Source of the DNA: Hymenopus coronatus
Taxonomy: Eukaryota > Arthropoda > Insecta > Mantodea > Hymenopodidae
Direction of reading: 5' to 3'
DNA length: 64,000 bases
Assembly: GCA_030762935.1 (NCBI GenBank)
Contig: CM060893.1
Coordinates: forward strand, 10,274,001 to 10,338,000
A program made the position numbers and the translations under genes. The notes below the pieces were generated by a model. The model saw only the letters and a program-made list of their open reading frames with translations. It had not been told where the DNA came from and did not search any database. Shown here one piece after another: positions 1 through 10,675 of this stretch (position 1 is its first letter; every line of letters starts with the position of its first letter).

Positions 1-290
1 ATAGTAAACTGTAGTCACTGTACATCAATCATGAAGAAAATCAACCAGCAAAACGCCTCTGTAGTCGAAAAACACAGTCACGGATGCGTCATCTGTGAGA
101 CTTGACTTTGGGTGTCGAGCATGACCTTCATTTTCCACAAATTCTCGGCTACCCTTAAATTGTCTGGCCCAAGTAAACACTCGATTCTGCAACAGTGTAG
201 TGTCCCTTAAACGAACTAAAATCTCCAAAGGTTTAACCCCTTCCTTGGTTAAAGACTTGATAATAATGCATTGTACAACAGACGAAGGGA
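1..290 (-). pseudogene. mariner transposase remnant, internally deleted, cut by window edge
   Basis: Read on the minus strand, the segment starts near 290 with a helix-turn-helix-like stretch (residues LTKEGVKPLEILVRL, then RVFTWARQF and ENEGHARHPKSS), as in the N-terminal DNA-binding domain of mariner transposases. It then jumps directly to VFFDYRGVLLVDF, which in complete mariners lies well inside the catalytic domain. The block between them, with the first catalytic aspartate, is missing, so this is an internal-deletion derivative. It runs off the left edge, so the other terminus is not visible. The family call rests on motif recognition and is fairly secure; activity is not possible. Confidence 0.72.
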
Positions 291-299
291 TGGCTGTAC

Positions 300-571
300 T
301 GACGCCAGAACCTAGCTAAGTGGCTAACCAAGTTAGCTCCCCCTCCCTAACACACCAACCTTCAACCCCCCCCCTACTCCACCACCCGCTCTGAACTGCT
401 TCTTCCGTGATATGCAACAATTACCGTTTATATTTGAAGCACCCTCATATGTGTTATTGTCGTAGATATATCTGCAAAGTTCTGTTTGAATCCAAATCTT
501 CATGAAATCCATTTGAAGCAAGAGATTTTACTATCTTAATTGAAGAGCATGCATGCAGTATCATCAAAGGT
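300..571. other. intergenic, nothing recognised
   Basis: There is a C-rich low-complexity tract around 345-380 and no open frame with recognisable content. The right end carries the left copy of a target-site duplication (TCATCAAAGGT at 561-571) belonging to the adjacent SINE. Confidence 0.5.
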
Positions 572-821
572 ATTTTTTTTTTTCATTTGTATAGGCCCCT
601 TTAACATCAATGGTCATATCGGGGTCTCTCACTTGTGAAACTGTAGGTTCAGAACATTAGGTTAAACTTCATATTACTAAACACATGCACATTCACTCTC
701 ACTCTCTATGGGGGATAGGGAATAATTCCGGTTAAAGAAAAATTCCCCGCCCCAGCCGGGAATCGAACCCGGGACCTCCGGGTGAGAAGTCAGCTCGCTG
801 ACCACTCGACCTCGGAGGCAG
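572..821 (-). mobile_element. tRNA-derived SINE, family A
   Basis: On the minus strand the head (821 to about 748) has a pol III A-box-like stretch (GTCGAGTGGTCAGCGAGC) and a B box (GGTTCGATTCC), in the layout of a tRNA. The 3' part ends in a run of A, read as T at 573-583. TCATCAAAGGT occurs at 561-571 and again at 822-832, a clear target-site duplication that fixes both ends. It is not a functional tRNA, because the 5' acceptor strand (GCCTCCG) has no matching 3' strand. Mobilisation by a LINE is inferred from the poly-A tail and the duplication. Confidence 0.87.
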
Positions 822-983
822 TCATCAAAGGTCGGTGTGTACTTAGTAGGTATGCAACTGGTATCTGCATGTGTCCTGCTATTGGTACACAAGATGCTAT
901 CCCTGATGATATGTAAGAAATGACACCATATGATGGTAACACCAACTTGATTTAGCAACACCATCTATTCTGAAATACAGATA

Positions 984-989
984 TTTATT
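984..989 (-). terminator. polyadenylation signal for ZNF-1
   Basis: TTTATT on the plus strand reads AATAAA on the minus strand, about 35 nt past the ZNF-1 stop. It is the only canonical hexamer seen this close to any of the seven finger exons. The position is short but acceptable for a 3' UTR. Confidence 0.5.
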
Positions 990-1024
990 GAACTGCTCTT
1001 GCAGGGTTTTAAATAGCTCTGAAC

Positions 1025-2228
1025 CTATGACTTACATGGTTTACGCTCATGAGTTAAATTATGTCTTTTTAAATGTGCTGGCTTAATAAAGCTCTTCTCA
1101 CAAATGTTACACTTATGTCGCCTTTTACCCTCAAGACTTAAGTTATGTGTTTTCAAATTACCTTTACGTTCATGAATTAAATTATGTTCTTTCAAATGTG
1201 ATGCTGTACGATAGCTCTTTCCACACTTACTACATTTAAATGGCCTTTTGCCCTCATGAATTAAATTATGTGTTGTTAAATGTGATGATTTGAGAAACCT
1301 CTTACCACACGTATCACATTTATGTGGTCTTATTCCCTCATGAATTAATTCATGTGCTTTCAAACTTGAAGCCTGAATAAAGCTCTTTTCACAAAGCTTA
1401 CACTTGAATTGTCTTTTGCCTTCATGATTTAAATTATGTCTTTTTAAACATGAAGCAGTGGTGTAGCGTTTGTCACAAATGTTGCACTTGTATTGTTTTT
1501 CGTTTTCATGCTTTAAAGTGTGCGCTTTTAAATGCGATGCTGTAAAATAGCTCTTATCGCACAAGTCACATTTATATGGCCTTATGCCTTCGTGAGTTAC
1601 AATATGTGCTTTTAAATGTGAAGCAGAAATATAACTTCTATCGCATTTGTCACATTTGAACAATCTTTTGCCCTCATGAATTAAATTGTGTGTTTTCAAA
1701 TGAGATGCTCTAAAGAAGCTCTTATTACACTTATCACACTTAAACAGTCGTTTGCCCTCATGCACTAAAGTATGATCTTTCAAATTTGATGCCTGAAAAA
1801 AGCTTTTATCACATAGATTACATTTAAATAACCTTACACCCTCATGAATTAAAGCATGTCTTTTTAAACGTGATGCTTTGAGGAAGCTCTTATCACACTT
1901 ATCACATTTGAATGATCTTATACCCTCATGAATTAAATTATGATCTTTTAAATGCGATACCTGAGAAAACCTTCTATCACAAATAGTACATAGATATTTC
2001 CTTTTGCCCTCATGAGTTGCAATGTGAGATTTTAAATCTGATGCCAGACTAAAGCACTTGCCACAGAATTTACATCTGTATGGCATTTTGTCATTCATGT
2101 GGAATTTATCAGTAATATCACCTCCTTGAACTGGATTGGTGCTGCAGTTTTCTCTCAGTTTTAAGCAGTCATTATCTAAACCTGTGATGGTGACACCAGA
2201 TTCATTCCTCACTGCTCGTGTATCCAAT
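1025..2228 (-). CDS. ZNF-1: C2H2 zinc-finger terminal exon, 12 fingers
   Basis: This exon encodes about 400 residues: roughly 50 with no recognised domain, then 12 complete C2H2 fingers (C-x2-C-x12-H-x3-H) and a C-terminal half finger. The linkers read HEGKRPF, HEGIRPY and the like. Such proteins normally bind DNA in the nucleus, often as repressors, but no effector domain is visible. The 3' splice site (CTACATTTCAG, minus strand) places the first exon base at 2228, in phase 2, so the upstream exon must supply two bases. Between fingers 11 and 12, the stretch ERKGNLKTHNLSLEGKRR is a finger that has lost its cysteine half and one histidine. ZNF-1 is the most divergent member and lacks the upstream module shared by the others. 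Function beyond nucleic-acid binding is unknown. Confidence 0.87.
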
Positions 2229-2267
2229 CTGAAATGTAGCAGGAAAATAATTACAATCAACAACACT

Positions 2268-2350
2268 GCAGAGAGAATGAGAGGGGGAAGGAGGAGGTGT
2301 AAGCGAGAGATACAGATTGAGGGATGGAGAGGGGGGAGAGAGTTTCTGGA
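2268..2350. repeat. purine-rich low-complexity tract
   Basis: A G/A-rich stretch directly upstream of the ZNF-1 splice acceptor, inside the presumed intron. It replaces the conserved intronic sequence found here in ZNF-2 to ZNF-7. Confidence 0.6.
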
Positions 2351-2543
2351 AGATGTTTCAAAATGACACAGAATGAATACTCATACCTCAGAGAGTTTTC
2401 TTAGCAAGCATGTATCATGAAAACAAACAGATTTCTCCTTGCTCGTTATCAGCAAACCTGTTCTAGCTTTAAGATAAAGGGGCAAAGGGCAGTTACCTAT
2501 CGAAAAGAATCCTTATGACTCAAATAGTTTCAAAATTAATATA

Positions 2544-3396
2544 AGATGATTCAAAAATACTTTTACAAAGTTTGAGGACAAGTACCTTCATCAAAACAAA
2601 AAGAAAGTTCATATATATACATATGTCCCAAAATCCTTAATTTTCGATTTATTGAGGTTCAAAATGCTATTAATCAAAACATTTTAAAGTAACACTTGAT
2701 TATATTTATGATATCTACTGGTTAGGAGGTGTTTCACACAAACACCACTTATAGAAAAAGGTCCAAATGTCTTCCTCTTGCATCTAGACATGCATGGAAT
2801 GTCATGAATTTGCAGGCTTATATGACATATAGATTAAGAATTTCTTCATCCAGGATGTTTGCTGCATAAACCAACGGTTTAAGATGCCCCAAAAGACAAA
2901 AAAGGATTGAGATCAGGGGAGCATGCAGGCCATGGAACTAGTCCCTCTCTACCTATCCATTTGTTATGCTAGATACCAGCCAGTGCTTCTCAAACAATGA
3001 GATTAAAATGTGCTAGAGCATGTTGTATAAACAACATGTTTCTTCTTATTTGCAGAGGCACATTTTCTAATAAGTATGGGAGAGTGTTCTGAATGAAGTC
3101 CCTGTAGACAGCATTTGTAAGGCGTGCTGGGGCAATGTATTACATATCTGATAAATGACAAATATTAACAAGCAGTCATGGTAACACAAGGCCAAGATGG
3201 GTCAAAGCCTTTTATGAATGAGTGCATAAATAAACAAAGTTATTAGGTTGGACTTGGAAAGTCGTTGAAGGTGACTCATTAAAAAATTGATAACACAAAA
3301 ATGAAGTGTTTTAGAGCATATGTATACATACACATATTTTCTTGTTTCAATGTCAGGAATTCATGCCCAAATGTAAAAATATTTTAGAATCACCCT
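2544..3396 (-). mobile_element. mariner-like DNA transposon remnant
   Basis: The ends are imperfect inverted repeats: plus strand GATGATTCAAAAATACTTTT at the left, and minus strand GGTGATTCTAAAATATTTTT from the right. Both are flanked by TA. On the minus strand broken frames between about 3080 and 2740 show AHFNLIV, WIGREGLVPWPA, SPDLNPF and CLDARGRHLDLFL. This is the C-terminal half of a common arthropod mariner-like transposase with the last catalytic aspartate. The N-terminal half is not recognisable. Stops and frameshifts make it dead. Confidence 0.7.
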
Positions 3397-3840
3397 ATAT
3401 ATTTTTCCCTTACCACAGTATCTTATAATTATAATCATTTTGTAATTACCCTAACAGTAAAATCTCAACACCTTATTGTAAATATCAACAAGAATTTGCT
3501 GTTAAATGTAAAGATGTTTCATTTAGTTTTATGGGTTAAAGACAGTAAAATCAATTTGTCTCACTGCAGAAGGGATTTATTTTTGTTAACTTTATCTACA
3601 ATCCTTATTCTAGTATTACTCTTGCCTCTGCTATCTTTACTAGCACCTTGTCTCCATCCTCTAGACCACTAAAATTACTCTAAATGATAGTATTAGCATC
3701 TAAGATTTTTTCCCACTCATTTCCTTTCATTTATTGTCTATGAAGTTTGTGTTGGGAGAATAAACATATAACTAAAGGTACCTCCTGTTTTTAGCAAAGT
3801 TTTTAATACTGCATGTAAAAACACTGCTAAAAGATGCGAC
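3397..3840. other. intergenic, nothing recognised
   Basis: AT-rich sequence with no coding frame, repeat boundary or RNA-like fold that I can support. Confidence 0.4.
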
Positions 3841-3844
3841 TGGT

Positions 3845-3985
3845 GCTGCCCAACCTACCTGTGTTACCTCTGATAGTATAGGCAGGCATGCTGTTCCTGA
3901 GTAATTGCTAATCCATGCTGGTCATTTGCCTGTGGCACCAATTGTACAAAAAGTGGGCATTAAACACTAAAAGTAAAACATGCTG
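3845..3985 (+). mobile_element. SINE family C, degenerate tail fragment
   Basis: The end (GTACAAAAAGTGGGCATTAA then ACACTAAAA) matches the 3' tail of the SINE C copy at 46234-46481. The head is absent, and the internal match is weak. Confidence 0.5.
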
Positions 3986-3987
3986 GC

Positions 3988-4228
3988 ATTTTAACCCGGT
4001 GGAGGACGATGGATGTTTTTGGGCATAAAAATCCATAGCATGGCTTCCTTACGAAGGGAAGTAAAGCCGTTGGTCTCCTGTCTTAGATTTATGGTATGTA
4101 AAAGAACCTCAAGCCTGATAAAGAGGCCTCTGAGCAAAATTAAGCAGTCTTTCATGTCCAGTATAGAATGGGATGCTGAGAACCATAGCAGTTAAAGAGC
4201 ACCCATAAATAAAGTGCAATTTCATTTC
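3988..4228 (+). mobile_element. SINE family B, 5'-truncated
   Basis: Begins inside the family at the segment after the B box (GGTGGAGGACGATGGATG) and runs through the conserved body to the 3' end (CCATAAATAAAGTGCAATTT). The tRNA-like head is missing. It is one of seven SINE B copies in the window; four lie between 4 and 6 kb. Confidence 0.8.
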
Positions 4229-4344
4229 ATGAGGCATTTAGTGATATAACTTTATTGGCATTGAAAACTATATTTTTGCGTTACTTGATTTGAGCAACAA
4301 ATTCCACATTTTGGTTCAGTATCATGCAAAACACAATGTATACA

Positions 4345-4470
4345 AGATGGAATTTTTTGGATTCATGGGGTCTTAAAACATGTTTTTCCGGTGGAATCTT
4401 GGTATCAAAATTTTGGTTGGAATACAATTCCTCTGTACACTATGTGCATAGTACATGTAGAGAAAGTAAA
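4345..4470 (+). mobile_element. hairpin-ended element (family H), 3' fragment
   Basis: Only the last 125 bp of the family are present, ending in the degenerate palindrome CACTATGTGCATAGTACATG followed by TAGAGAAAGT. No 5' part is seen. Confidence 0.7.
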
Positions 4471-4815
4471 AACACTATTCCAAATCATTTCTGATGCCCC
4501 TCGTAACTAAGATGAATTGGTCCAGGCTTAATGGTGAATGAAATTGAGTAAGAAATAAAAGCAGTGACAATATGAAAATTGTGCACGCTTACAGATTTCA
4601 AGTCTTAGATGGACAGATACAATTTATTCCATTCCAACACAACCAGTTCTCACAATTTCATGATCAAAACTGTTTTCAGAGGGTGTGAAAATATTTATAT
4701 GAGGTTAGATGCAAATTACACAAATTTGAGGAATCTGCTATCCAGTACACAAACTCCAACATTCTGAACACATAGTCAAATTCTATAGGAATATAAATGC
4801 ATTGTTTTTGGTGAA
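4471..4815. other. intergenic, nothing recognised
   Basis: No coding frame or repeat family could be assigned. Confidence 0.4.
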
Positions 4816-4817
4816 AA

Positions 4818-5108
4818 GAAATGGAGTTTTATTTATGACACTCTTTAACTGCTGTGGTTCTTAGTGTCTTATTCTATACTGGGAGTGAAAGACAGGATTC
4901 TATTACATGCCATAAATCTGAAGGAAGCCATGCTAAGGATTTTTATGCCCAAAAAATCCATAATCCTCCACTGGGTTGGAACCTGCAACCTTGGGTATAT
5001 GACTCGCCTGCGGTATCACAAGTAGTAAAAATGGGCATTAAACATTACCAAAAAAAAAAAATGGGTATATGAAGTTAGCATGGTAACCATTACACCACAG
5101 AGAGCGAC
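4818..5108 (-). mobile_element. SINE family B, interrupted by a SINE C
   Basis: On the minus strand the tRNA-like head (GTGGTGTAATGGTTACCATG, A box) begins near 5108 and the body runs to the TTTATTTATGACACTC region near 4830. It is broken at 5003-5061 by a short SINE C insertion flanked by a duplicated TGGGTATATGA (4992-5002 and 5062-5072). Relative to the other copies it lacks part of the middle of the body. Confidence 0.85.
5003..5061 (+). mobile_element. SINE family C, short 3' fragment nested in SINE B
   Basis: A 59-bp piece containing CACAAGTAGTAAAAATGGGC and a poly-A tail, with an 11-bp perfect target-site duplication on each side. This is a strongly 5'-truncated retroposition event and shows that family C moved after this family B copy had inserted. 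Confidence 0.82.
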
Positions 5109-5416
5109 TAACATCTCAATGAACTCTGTACAAAGATAATGGGCATTTTGAAATTCCATCAGTTGACAACATAGTGAAGTTGTCCACTAGACAGCCAGTA
5201 CAACCTCCTTTCATGACGCTGGTGGACTTACAAATGACAATAAAAATTATGTTCTGAGTGAAAACATAGAAAATGAAGCTAAACTGTCACAATTCCTTCT
5301 ACTACTTTCTCTCTTTGTATATAGGACCCTGGCAGGACTTAAAGCCAGCTCCTGGTATCAGATACATGCATCAGCCCAATGCCTGGTATGAAAGTGATAT
5401 GCAATGATAAAAATGT
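5109..5416. other. intergenic, nothing recognised
   Basis: No feature supported. A GTAAGT is present on the minus strand, but every nearby frame is closed. Confidence 0.4.
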
Positions 5417-5707
5417 AAATGGCGTGTTATTTATGGACACTCTTTAACTAATATGGTTCTCAGCATCCCATTCTAAATTGGGTATGAAAGACCGCTTAAT
5501 TTTGCTCAGAGGCCTCGCTTTCAGGCTTGAGGTTCTTTAACGTGCCGTAAATCTACGACACAGGATCAATGGCATTACTTCTTTTCCGAAGGAAGCCATG
5601 CTAAGGATTTTTACACCCAAAAAAATCCATCGTCCTCCGCCAGGTTTGAACCTGTGACCTTGGTTATATGAAGTTAGCATGGTAACCATTACACCACAGA
5701 GAGCGAC
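5417..5707 (-). mobile_element. SINE family B, near full length
   Basis: Minus-strand head GTCGCTCTCTGTGGTGTAAT with A box, then B box (GGTTCAAACC), then the family body ending at ATTTATGGACACTC. This copy and the ones at 4818 and 5764 share orientation. Confidence 0.86.
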
Positions 5708-5763
5708 ATATATATGGAATGATGGTGAAATGATGAAAGTAAATGTGACTATAGAAAAAAATT

Positions 5764-6054
5764 GAAATGGAATTTTATTTATGGACGCTCTTTAACTGCT
5801 GTGGTTCTCAGCATCCCATTCTAAATTGAGCGTGAAAGACCGCTTAATTTTGCTCAGAGGCCTCTCTATCAGGCTTGAGGTTCTTTTACATGCCGTAAAT
5901 CTAAAACATGGGACCAACGGCTTTACTTCCCTTCCAAAGGAAGCCTTGCTAAGGATTTTTACACTCAAAAAAATCCACCCTCCTCTGCCGAGTTTGAACC
6001 CCCACCTTGGGTATATGAGGTTAGTATGGTAACCATTACACCACGGAGGGTGGC
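5764..6054 (-). mobile_element. SINE family B, full length
   Basis: The best-preserved copy. The minus-strand head CCCTCCGTGGTGTAATGG carries the A box, GGGTTCAAACTC the B box, and the body continues to a 3' end reading AATAAAATTCCATTTC. It can serve as the family reference. Confidence 0.88.
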
Positions 6055-6061
6055 AGGTCGT

Positions 6062-6200
6062 AGAATGAAAGATGGAGAAAGCAGAGAACCTGGAAAAAAC
6101 CTGCCCAGATGCCACTTTCTCCATAAAAAAATCCCACAGGATTGAACCAGGGCCGCCTTGGAGAGAGATGAGGGGTCTAACCACTCAGACATGGCGCCAC
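6062..6200 (-). mobile_element. SINE family C, head half
   Basis: Minus strand: tRNA-like head TGAGTGGTTAGACCCCTCAT, B box CTGGTTCAATCC, then GAGAAAGTGGCATCTGGGCA and a fragment of the central domain. The 3' tail is absent. Confidence 0.75.
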
Positions 6201-6611
6201 TTCACTCACAATTCCAATATGCTAAAAGGTTTCACTATGGTCACTTCTAGCAATTTAACATGAGATGGAAGTTTGATATGGGCTATATTCTCGAGAAAGC
6301 AGAATAGCAGTCATGGACAGTCTTCATGCTTTAACATGAGTATATGCCACTAAAGTGTGTGTTGGATTATAAAAAGAGCTTCCTTTATTAAAAGGTTGTC
6401 CAATATCACAAAAGCAGTATATACAAAATTTACAAATGTGCATTCTTAAAAAATATAAATTAGATTCATAAAATTGGAGTAGTCTAAAATAACTTTTAAC
6501 TTTATATCAGTAAGTGATATTAAACATATAGGTACTTCAAATGACTCAATTATAGTATTCAATATGTTTGCCAAAAATATTTTATTGCATTGATTCTCAT
6601 AATAAAAAATA
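6201..6611. other. intergenic, nothing recognised
   Basis: AT-rich, with no supported feature. Confidence 0.4.
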
Positions 6612-7520
6612 AAAAAATCTGATGTGCATGACTTTCTCTATATCTCTGTAACAAACAATTGTTAAAAAGCTTATTCTTCTATTTACTTCACGTTAATCAA
6701 GAAAACATTAGCTGAAATGGTCTTATTACTTGCTTCCTTGTAAGTAGAAGGGAAATAAGGGAGTACCATAGGCTAAAGTGATAGTAAAATCTTTTAAAAG
6801 GTGGTCGCTCTGTGATTGAAGTTTCTTTGTTTGTATGGCCAGGAGTTGACAAATTCCTGTACGAGAAAAATGGTTGGTTGGTATCTAATGTTGAGCAATT
6901 GGCAGTGAAGCCAACTGTAAGAGAAAAACATAAGTATTTTAAAGCTGAAACCAATAAGAAGGAATATCTCAAAAATGGTCAACTGCACCAAAAAAAAAAA
7001 AAAAAAAAAAAAAAATGCATACAACATAAATGATTTGTTTTAGCAAGCTATAGATTTTTTGTTAAGCAAGTTTTTTCTATCTCTTTTGGTTACCAGTTAT
7101 GCAAAACTTCATAAAATTCATCCAGAATAAAGCGGTCTTCACAGGCTATTCTCAGAAAATTCAAAATATATATTTTATTTGAAATGTAAACATATTTGAT
7201 ATACAATATTTTAATTAACATTGTTAGGGGTATTTTTGAAAAAATAACAAATTTTGAACATTTTTCCATGTAAATGGTATTTGGGGTAGGGGGGATTTTC
7301 TTGAAAATCCTCGGAAGATTACATGGAAAAATGTATTTTCATTTTGGAGCTATGCACTGACTGACAGACACACACACAGACATTTCTCAAAACAGGCTTT
7401 TTTTTGGAGTCAGGGGATCTCAAAATATATACTTCCTGTGAAATCTTGATGTCAATTTTTTTGGTGCAATACAATACCTTCTCTATACACTATGTACATA
7501 GCATATGTAGAGAAAGTTAA
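6612..7520 (+). mobile_element. hairpin-ended element (family H), long copy
   Basis: Begins AAATCTGATGTG then ATGACTTTCTCTA and ends at TATGTAGAGAAAGT, the standard H termini. It carries the CA-rich tract (7370-7380) and an internal A run (6990-7014). A block at 6868-6925 (GGTTGGTTGGTATCTAATGT onward) is absent from all other H copies and is flanked by a repeated GAGAAA, so it is a secondary insertion. Open frames here of up to 91 codons have no conserved partner in other copies and are not considered genes. Confidence 0.87.
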
Positions 7521-7888
7521 AAGGGGAGATCAAAAATGCTATCCTGATAACAGCATACACTAACTTCGCAACAAAATATATGATTAAACATTGCTCGGTG
7601 ATCATTACCAGCGCCAGGAAATGGAATTATTATTTGTTTCTTTCCTGGAGAGGCTGACATACAGATCCCAATTGCAGCGAACTACCAGTCCCAGATATAT
7701 AATCACTTACACATCAACTTCTTGAGAAACACTTCAATTAACAACACAATATTTTAAACGTAATTTCCAATGTTGTAAACCTAAATATAACCAGTCTGCA
7801 GGTTATTATTTTACAGATTTCTTCTGCTAGTTATATTTCTTTATTCATAATAGAAGCATTCATATACTTTTTATTTAAATATCATTAA
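7521..7888. other. intergenic, nothing recognised
   Basis: No gene or repeat could be assigned. The sequence ends in the TTAA (7885-7888) used by the next element. Confidence 0.4.
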
Positions 7889-8507
7889 TGCATTGAAACC
7901 CAGGCATTTCTTTAGTTGAAGTGCCAAGAAACCCAGGGTTTTATGCCTACTTTGAGTTATTATTTACACTACATCAATCAAATCTGCCAAAAAGTATTGG
8001 GACAATCTAAAAGTATGGTATTCAAGGATTTCTCAACAAGTAAGAAAATAGTCAGAATTTCCGTATTAATATTTTATTTTAAATTTAAAACAAGTATCAA
8101 ATATGACTTTGAAAAAATTTGCGTAAAGCAGCTTACACTACATTTATTGAAAGTTCGAAAAACTCTTATCTCGGAATCAGAATTTTCCAGAGCTTCATTT
8201 GTAAACTGAATTTCAGCTTCAGTTCACAGAAGTCGAGGAAAATGCAGCATTTTAACATTTAAGAACACAAAATGTAACAAATAGATCACCACCTCCAAGG
8301 AAAATGGCAGGACTACCCGCGACCAACCAATATTACTAACTCTCCTAAATTTCCTAATAGTTGACTAAAGCAAGGACAGATGGTAGCAAAAATCAGACAA
8401 CCAACGATAACTGATGTATGTTCTTTGCCACATAGCCCAAGGTGGAATTACATTAAAAGCGTTAGAAATACCTGCCCGAGCTGTACTCAGGCTTGGGCTT
8501 AAATGTG
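7889..8507 (+). mobile_element. TTAA-flanked DNA element (family P)
   Basis: Flanked by TTAA at 7885-7888 and 8508-8511. The left end reads TGCATTGAAACCCAGGC and the right end GGCTTGGGCTTAAATGTG, a diverged inverted pair. Next to the right end is a short palindrome (GCCCGAGCTGTACTCAGGC). TTAA duplication is the hallmark of piggyBac-superfamily elements. No transposase was recognised, so this is treated as non-autonomous. A 97-codon frame inside (7916-8209) is only partly kept in the copy at 45060 and matches nothing I know. Confidence 0.8.
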
Positions 8508-8574
8508 TTAAAGGTCACAAGAAGCAAATCCAATTTTACTCACAATCATACAACAGATAAAATGTGCACAGACT

Positions 8575-9525
8575 ATCATATGACAGACTGTAGTCTGCCA
8601 ATTATGATATATGGCAACTTATGATGCTCCAGAATAACAATTTGTAAATGGCAGTGATGTCTACTGACACCTCTCAACAAGTTGTGCATTTCAGAATATT
8701 TATATGTACATTTTGCAACATTACATTCATCAGTAATAAAATGCAATGCTGCATTGAATGTTTACTTATAACAAACTTTACTGGTTCGGTAATGAGAGCA
8801 ATGCTTGAAGATTAGAGATGAGAATTTTGCAGTAGTGATAAAAGTGACTAATCACATTTTTGCAATAAATGCGTTCTAGAACAAAAAAAGTGAAATTCAA
8901 TTGAAATTTTGTTTTTATACTTAAGAAAAACAGCACCATTTAAACATTTGAACTTGTGAACATAACACTAACTTTATTTACAGCCTTTCAAAGCTATAAT
9001 TGTAAAAACAGACATTCCAAGGGGATCAAGATATTATGCTTACTCCTAAGATCTGGTCATTGACATTTGACAGAGCAGGAAAACAGTGTTGTCCATGTTG
9101 GATAATGTGTTGGTATTAACACTTATACTAAAGTGCTGCGGCATAAAAAAACTTGTCTTTCTACAAATAAAGTGACAATTTTCTCACTGTTGTAAGTTTG
9201 TGTTTGTTTTTAATATTAGTAATAAATTAATGAATAAAACCATTTAAATCATAGTTTGCATGCCTGAAATTGTGCTTAAGTAACATAATGCTTTTTTTAA
9301 ACTTAAAAACCCTTTAAATTTACACACAATTACTGATAATATTACAGCTAATTAGTGATAAAAATGCAAATTATAATATTTGTATCATGATTTTGTTTCA
9401 AAATTAATGCAAAATTCTATGGCCTCTAGTGGTGGTAATGTTTGATTCTATAGAACAACTTTACTGTGATGGCATGTGATATATATACAAATTTGACAAA
9501 TTGCTGTTTAAGGCATTTCGTTAGA
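8575..9525. repeat. segmental duplication, copy 1 of the ZNF-2/ZNF-3 downstream flank
   Basis: From TGATGCTCCAGAATAACAAT onward this is collinear with 15585-17600, including the shared stretch around 9340-9460 (CAGCTAATTAGTGATAAAA and AATTAATGCAAAATTCT). Copy 2 carries a mariner where copy 1 reads straight through near 9257, so copy 1 shows the pre-insertion site. No gene is visible. Confidence 0.85.
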
Positions 9526-10010
9526 GAAAAATCTGATGTGATGATCACTTAACTTTCTCTACTCATCTTTTACAAACTATCTTACAAAATGTTATTCTTC
9601 TGTCTACCTCTTGATAAACAAGATACACTTTCATTACATTGATTGTATGTATAAGGATACATACAGTAAACTAAAGCAATAATAAGATTTTTAATAAGTG
9701 GATCACCATTTGATGGCTTAAAAATTCAACGCTCCTTGCATAATCACCAGAAAAAATTAATAGCTACTTATCACCTAAAAAGTATTTAAAAATTCAAATC
9801 CATAACATAAAGCATTTGATATAAACTGTATGCTTTAATGAGATATACATTTTTTGTTAGTAACATTTCGCCTATGTCTTACAGTTTACTAGTTATACAG
9901 AAGTAATTGAAAATGAAGAGGAGTTTAACGACTGTTTGCAGAAAATCCAAGAATTTATCTTTTCATGCAAATTCTTTCACAAAATACTTTATATAGTAAT
10001 GCTTGGTTTA
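9526..10010 (+). mobile_element. hairpin-ended element (family H), old diverged copy
   Basis: AAATCTGATGTGATGATCAC then TTAACTTTCTCTACTCATC matches the H 5' terminus. Further on, TTTTTTGTTAGTAAC and TACAGTTTACTAGTTAT correspond to conserved internal H segments. The 3' terminus was not found. The start is also present at 17625 in the paralogous unit, so insertion predates that duplication. Confidence 0.55.
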
Positions 10011-10675
10011 GACAAACATTTTTTGCATTTATGTGTAAATCTAAAATCTTAACATTTAAAACAAATTGAGCTGCTGTAAAATGACTGAAAAAATGAATTA
10101 AATAAAAGGTATCAAATATTCCACCTTGAATAAAAACTTGCTGCTATCTATTTAGTTTTTCAAAAAAAAAGAAACACCAGATATATATACACACATGTGG
10201 TTAATTCAATAGTAATGTAACATTCTCTATTATTGTTATTTAACAGCCATTCTTACATATCCCATAGCAAGTGGTACACACTGATAGTAAATGAAATGAA
10301 ATGATAATTGAGAAAGGAAATTTGGGAAGGAAACATTCTAGGCCTAAGTTTAATGTATCACAACACATCAAACTCATAAAACACGAGAAAACTACAGCAG
10401 AACTAGCAATTTGGGAAAGGATACACATTAGATGACAACTTAAGATTACCCCCAAAGAAATCAGATGGCAGCACAGATGAAATTACAACAGCAACTTCTC
10501 CTTATGGAGTCAAACACTCATCGACAATGAAGATGTACAACTTTGAAATGTGTCCAGGAAAATCTAAGTTAAAATATAGTGTCCATATTTGACTTAAATT
10601 ATGTATTATTTAAAAGTTTAACTATTTAAATGTATTTGCTGGTATAATTGACAATAAATAATGAGATTGCTATCT
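10011..10675. other. intergenic, unidentified
   Basis: This stretch is absent from the equivalent place in the ZNF-3 unit, so it is part of a roughly 2.6-kb insertion (about 9659-12265). A 71-codon minus-strand frame (10240-10455) has no recognisable motif. Origin unknown. Confidence 0.4.

Noticed and set aside
6812..7033. 73-codon frame with a lysine-rich end
   Set aside because: It lies within an H element and reads through an A run; not conserved in other copies.
7916..8209. 97-codon gene inside the TTAA element
   Set aside because: The other two copies of the element have stops or indels in the matching frame, and no motif is recognised.
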